Assembly (NCBI GenBank): GCA_030640385.1
Contig: DAOWJL010000064.1
Span: 1 to 8,037 of the forward strand
From: Dehalococcoidia bacterium
Lineage (GTDB): Bacteria > Chloroflexota > Dehalococcoidia > Dehalococcoidales > G020351185
Length of the DNA stretch: 8,037 bases
Direction: 5' to 3'
Under the pieces are notes generated by a model. It did not search any database and had not been told where the DNA came from. It saw only the letters and a program-made list of their open reading frames with translations. Position 1 is the stretch's first letter. Every line of letters starts with the position of its first letter. Position numbers and translations under genes: made by a program. This document shows positions 5,830-8,037 of the stretch, one piece after another.

Positions 5830-5859
5830 CCGGCGGTGTCAGGTGAAAGGATAATATTC

Positions 5860-7263
5860 ATGGAAGAAAAAGCTATTGTAGTGGTCGGTGGTGGTCCTGC
5901 CGGCTATACGGCTGCTATCAGGGCTTCTCAGCTTGGTGCCAGAGTGACTCTGATTGAGAATAAAGAACTGGGTGGTGCCTGTCTTAACAGCGCCTGTATC
6001 CCCACTAAATTTCTGCTGAGAAGTGTAGAAATATATCAGCTCATAAAGAATGCTGAAAAATATGGTATCAGTGTGGTTGAAACCGGCATTGATATGGCTG
6101 AGGTGCAGTCTCGCAAAAACAAACTGGTATCAGCATTGATAACCGGACTTGCCGGTGTAATGGAAATGAATGATATTGAAGTCATAAATGGCTGTGCAAA
6201 ACTTACATCTAAAGAAAGTATAGAGATTACAGATAAAAGAGGCAATAAGCGCAACATTGGTGCAAATAAGATTATCCTTGCCACCGGTTCTAAGGCATCG
6301 ACTTTATCTGTCCCCGGCGCCGATAGTCAGGGGGTTGCGTTCGCCGAGGATATCCTTAACCTTGGTTATATACCGGGGAGTATGGTCATAATAGGCGGCG
6401 GTATGGTTGGCGTGGAGATGGCGACAATCATGGCTAAGATGGGCTGCCGGGTTAGCCTGATAGAGATGATGCCGCATATCCTGCCAAATGAAGATGCCGA
6501 AATAACATCGATTCTGGAAAGTGCTTTAAAGAGGGATGGTGTCAGGATATATACCGGGGCAGTTGTCAACAGGATTGACGCGGGTGATAAAAGCAAGCAG
6601 GTTTTTATTACATCACGGAATATTGAAAAGATTTTGGAAGCGGAAAGCATAGCTATTGCCGCAGGATATGAGCCATTTATAGATGGCATGGGCCTGGATG
6701 AATGTGGCATAGCTGCCGGCGATGGCTGTATTGAGGTCAATGAATATATGGAGACTTCGGTATCCGGCATATATGCTGCCGGTGATGTAACAGGCGGATT
6801 GATGCTAGCTTATGTTGCTATGGCTGAGGGACGTATTGCTGCCAAAAATGTTCTGGGCGGGCATTCAAAAATTGATTTTAGGGTAGTGCCGCGGTGTATC
6901 TTTACCCTGCCTGAAATAGCTTGCGTAGGCTTTACCGAAGATGAAGCAAACGCACAGGGTTACAAGGTAAAATGCGGCCGATTTCCTTTTGCCGCTAATT
7001 CTGCAGCCAATATCCTGGGCGAAAGAAGAGGTATGGTAAAAATAGTCGCTGATAAGAAAAATGACAAAGTTCTTGGTGTCCATATCATAGGGGCTGGAGC
7101 TGTTAACCTGATAGCGGAAGCCACCCTGGCTATAAAGCTTGGCGCAACTCTGGATGACATCAAGAAGACCCTGCATGCTCACCCTACCCTGTCGGAGGCT
7201 TTCTGGGAGGCGGCCCTTGATGTTAGCGGTGAGGCGTCACATTTAAAGATAGTCAGGACTTAA
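5860..7263 (+). CDS. lpdA: Dihydrolipoyl dehydrogenase (E3 / L protein)
   Basis: This FAD enzyme oxidises dihydrolipoyl groups on carrier proteins and reduces NAD+. In the 467 residues: FAD-binding VVVGGGPAG at 7-15; redox disulfide CLNSAC (C41, C46) followed by IPTK; ATGS at 141-144; the NAD-binding GGGMVGVE at 179-186; the second FAD motif AAGD at 306-309; and the dimer domain ending in HAHPTLSE with the catalytic pair H441/E446. Length is as for the family (~470). I chose the ATG at 5860, with GAAAGGA 8 nt upstream, over an in-frame GTG at 5836 that has no ribosome site and would add 8 residues before the nucleotide-binding strand. The redox motif reads GGACLNSACIPTK where most Lpd have GGTCLNVGCIPSK; the cysteines are intact. 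It follows gcvH by 30 bp and presumably serves that carrier, and possibly 2-oxoacid dehydrogenases too. Confidence 0.93.
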   Translation: MEEKAIVVVGGGPAGYTAAIRASQLGARVTLIENKELGGACLNSACIPTKFLLRSVEIYQLIKNAEKYGISVVETGIDMAEVQSRKNKLVSALITGLAGVMEMNDIEVINGCAKLTSKESIEITDKRGNKRNIGANKIILATGSKASTLSVPGADSQGVAFAEDILNLGYIPGSMVIIGGGMVGVEMATIMAKMGCRVSLIEMMPHILPNEDAEITSILESALKRDGVRIYTGAVVNRIDAGDKSKQVFITSRNIEKILEAESIAIAAGYEPFIDGMGLDECGIAAGDGCIEVNEYMETSVSGIYAAGDVTGGLMLAYVAMAEGRIAAKNVLGGHSKIDFRVVPRCIFTLPEIACVGFTEDEANAQGYKVKCGRFPFAANSAANILGERRGMVKIVADKKNDKVLGVHIIGAGAVNLIAEATLAIKLGATLDDIKKTLHAHPTLSEAFWEAALDVSGEASHLKIVRT

Positions 7264-7331
7264 AAGTGGAGCCAAAAGGAACAAAAAGATATGCGTTTAT
7301 CTGCTCCGCCATTAAAGGAAAAATCGGCACC

Positions 7332-8037
7332 ATGTTCCGTATTCACCCTACCCCGAGAATCCTGTTGTTCTTCATTGCTGTAATAATAAAGCTTCTTGCC
7401 TCTGCACTGTCTGCCATCGGTTTCGTCTTGAACAATTCCGCATTGTTGATAGCAGGCACCATCATCTGGCTGATATGGTTCGCTGTTCTGTTTATGATAG
7501 CAGTACCCCGGATAGACAGGCTTCTGCAAAAACAGATGCGCTGGCTCAAACCTGCCGCACTAACGATATTCACAGTACTATTTGTATTAGGACTTGTATT
7601 TTTGATTACTCTAACTTCATATGGACTGGGGGTATTCCAGGTTGACAGGTTGGGCGAAAAGCCGACAAAACTGGTTGCCTCTTTTGAAAACGTTTTTGCC
7701 TATAACGATGCCACCGCACTCTGCCACCAGGCGACGGAAAACCTTATTGAAGGTGATAACCCATATGCTAACGCCAATGTCGTCAGCGCTATGCAGAAGT
7801 TCGGCGGGTCTTACGATAAGTCAACCCCACTTCGAGAAGGTAAGTTTGCCGAAATATTCCCCTATCCAACTGCACAGGAGCTGGAACAACTTTGGCTTGA
7901 GGCATTAGAAGCACCCGAGCAGGTACCTCCTGAACTGGAATCGAAGCTGGGTTACCCCGCCGGCTGTTTCCTGTTACCGGCTCCTTTTGTGTTACTGGGC
8001 ATAGAAGATATCAGAATAGCATACCTCATTCTTATAC
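7332..8037 (+). CDS. Multi-pass membrane protein, partial, possible GT-C transferase
   Basis: This frame is open from an ATG at 7332 to the window end: 235 residues, no stop. Three strong membrane segments are visible at about 10-33 (ILLFFIAVIIKLLASALSAI), 38-58 and 74-97. A polar region of ~110 residues follows, probably outside the membrane, and hydrophobic sequence resumes at 208-223 and 229-235. The string GDNPYANANVV (141-151), then YPAGCFLLPAPFVLLG (208-223) and the nearby D226 and R228, resembles the loop pattern of some GT-C/GT87 polyprenol-phosphate sugar transferases. That is a tentative inference and the catalytic acids cannot be assigned. An in-frame GTG at 7266, 2 bp after the lpdA stop, is an alternative start that adds 22 basic residues; neither start has an ideal ribosome site. 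The gene is probably co-transcribed with lpdA, with no functional link evident. Confidence 0.7.
   Translation, partial: MFRIHPTPRILLFFIAVIIKLLASALSAIGFVLNNSALLIAGTIIWLIWFAVLFMIAVPRIDRLLQKQMRWLKPAALTIFTVLFVLGLVFLITLTSYGLGVFQVDRLGEKPTKLVASFENVFAYNDATALCHQATENLIEGDNPYANANVVSAMQKFGGSYDKSTPLREGKFAEIFPYPTAQELEQLWLEALEAPEQVPPELESKLGYPAGCFLLPAPFVLLGIEDIRIAYLILI

Noticed and set aside
5836..5859. GTG at 5836 as the lpdA start
   Set aside because: No ribosome site precedes it, while the ATG at 5860 has GAAAGGA at good spacing and gives the usual short lead into the FAD-binding strand.
7291..7383. Short ATG frame with a purine-rich upstream after lpdA
   Set aside because: It stops after about 30 codons and overlaps the N-terminus of the membrane protein in another frame; no support for a real peptide.

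Overview
This looks like bacterial chromosomal DNA of moderate GC. Gene order (thrS-infC-rpmI-rplT) and a threonyl-tRNA synthetase without the N-terminal TGS domain would fit the Chloroflexota, perhaps Dehalococcoidia. That placement is an inference from memory of gene content, not something the sequence proves. The window starts exactly on an EcoRI site (GAATTC) and cuts through one gene at each end.

Minus strand, right to left (3214 to 1): a translation operon. A promoter with a perfect TATAAT box and a short leader containing a terminator-like hairpin precede thrS (threonyl-tRNA synthetase). Then come infC (initiation factor IF3, apparently started at a non-canonical AUA codon), rpmI (L35, overlapping the end of infC), rplT (L20, TTG start) and the first 45 codons of an unrecognised gene. 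The start site of that last gene lies inside a perfect 15-bp inverted repeat.

Minus strand, 5085 to 3289: a 598-residue protein, one third alanine, predicted to be almost wholly helical or coiled-coil. It has a Pro-rich N-terminus and a single C-terminal membrane anchor. Residues 200-351 and 352-503 are an ungapped 152-residue tandem duplication, itself built of ~50-residue units. I recognise no family. It is the most unusual object in the window.

Plus strand, 5452 to the right edge: gcvH (lipoyl carrier H protein) and lpdA (dihydrolipoyl dehydrogenase) are 30 bp apart, a lipoyl carrier with the flavoenzyme that reoxidises its dihydrolipoyl arm. The glycine decarboxylase and aminomethyltransferase genes are not in the window. 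A multi-pass membrane protein follows, cut by the window end. Its NPY and YP...LLP...PF pattern hints at a GT-C-type glycosyltransferase. The 366-bp gap between the divergent coiled-coil and gcvH genes must hold both promoters. It contains a 12-bp perfect palindrome abutting the likely -10 box of the coiled-coil gene.
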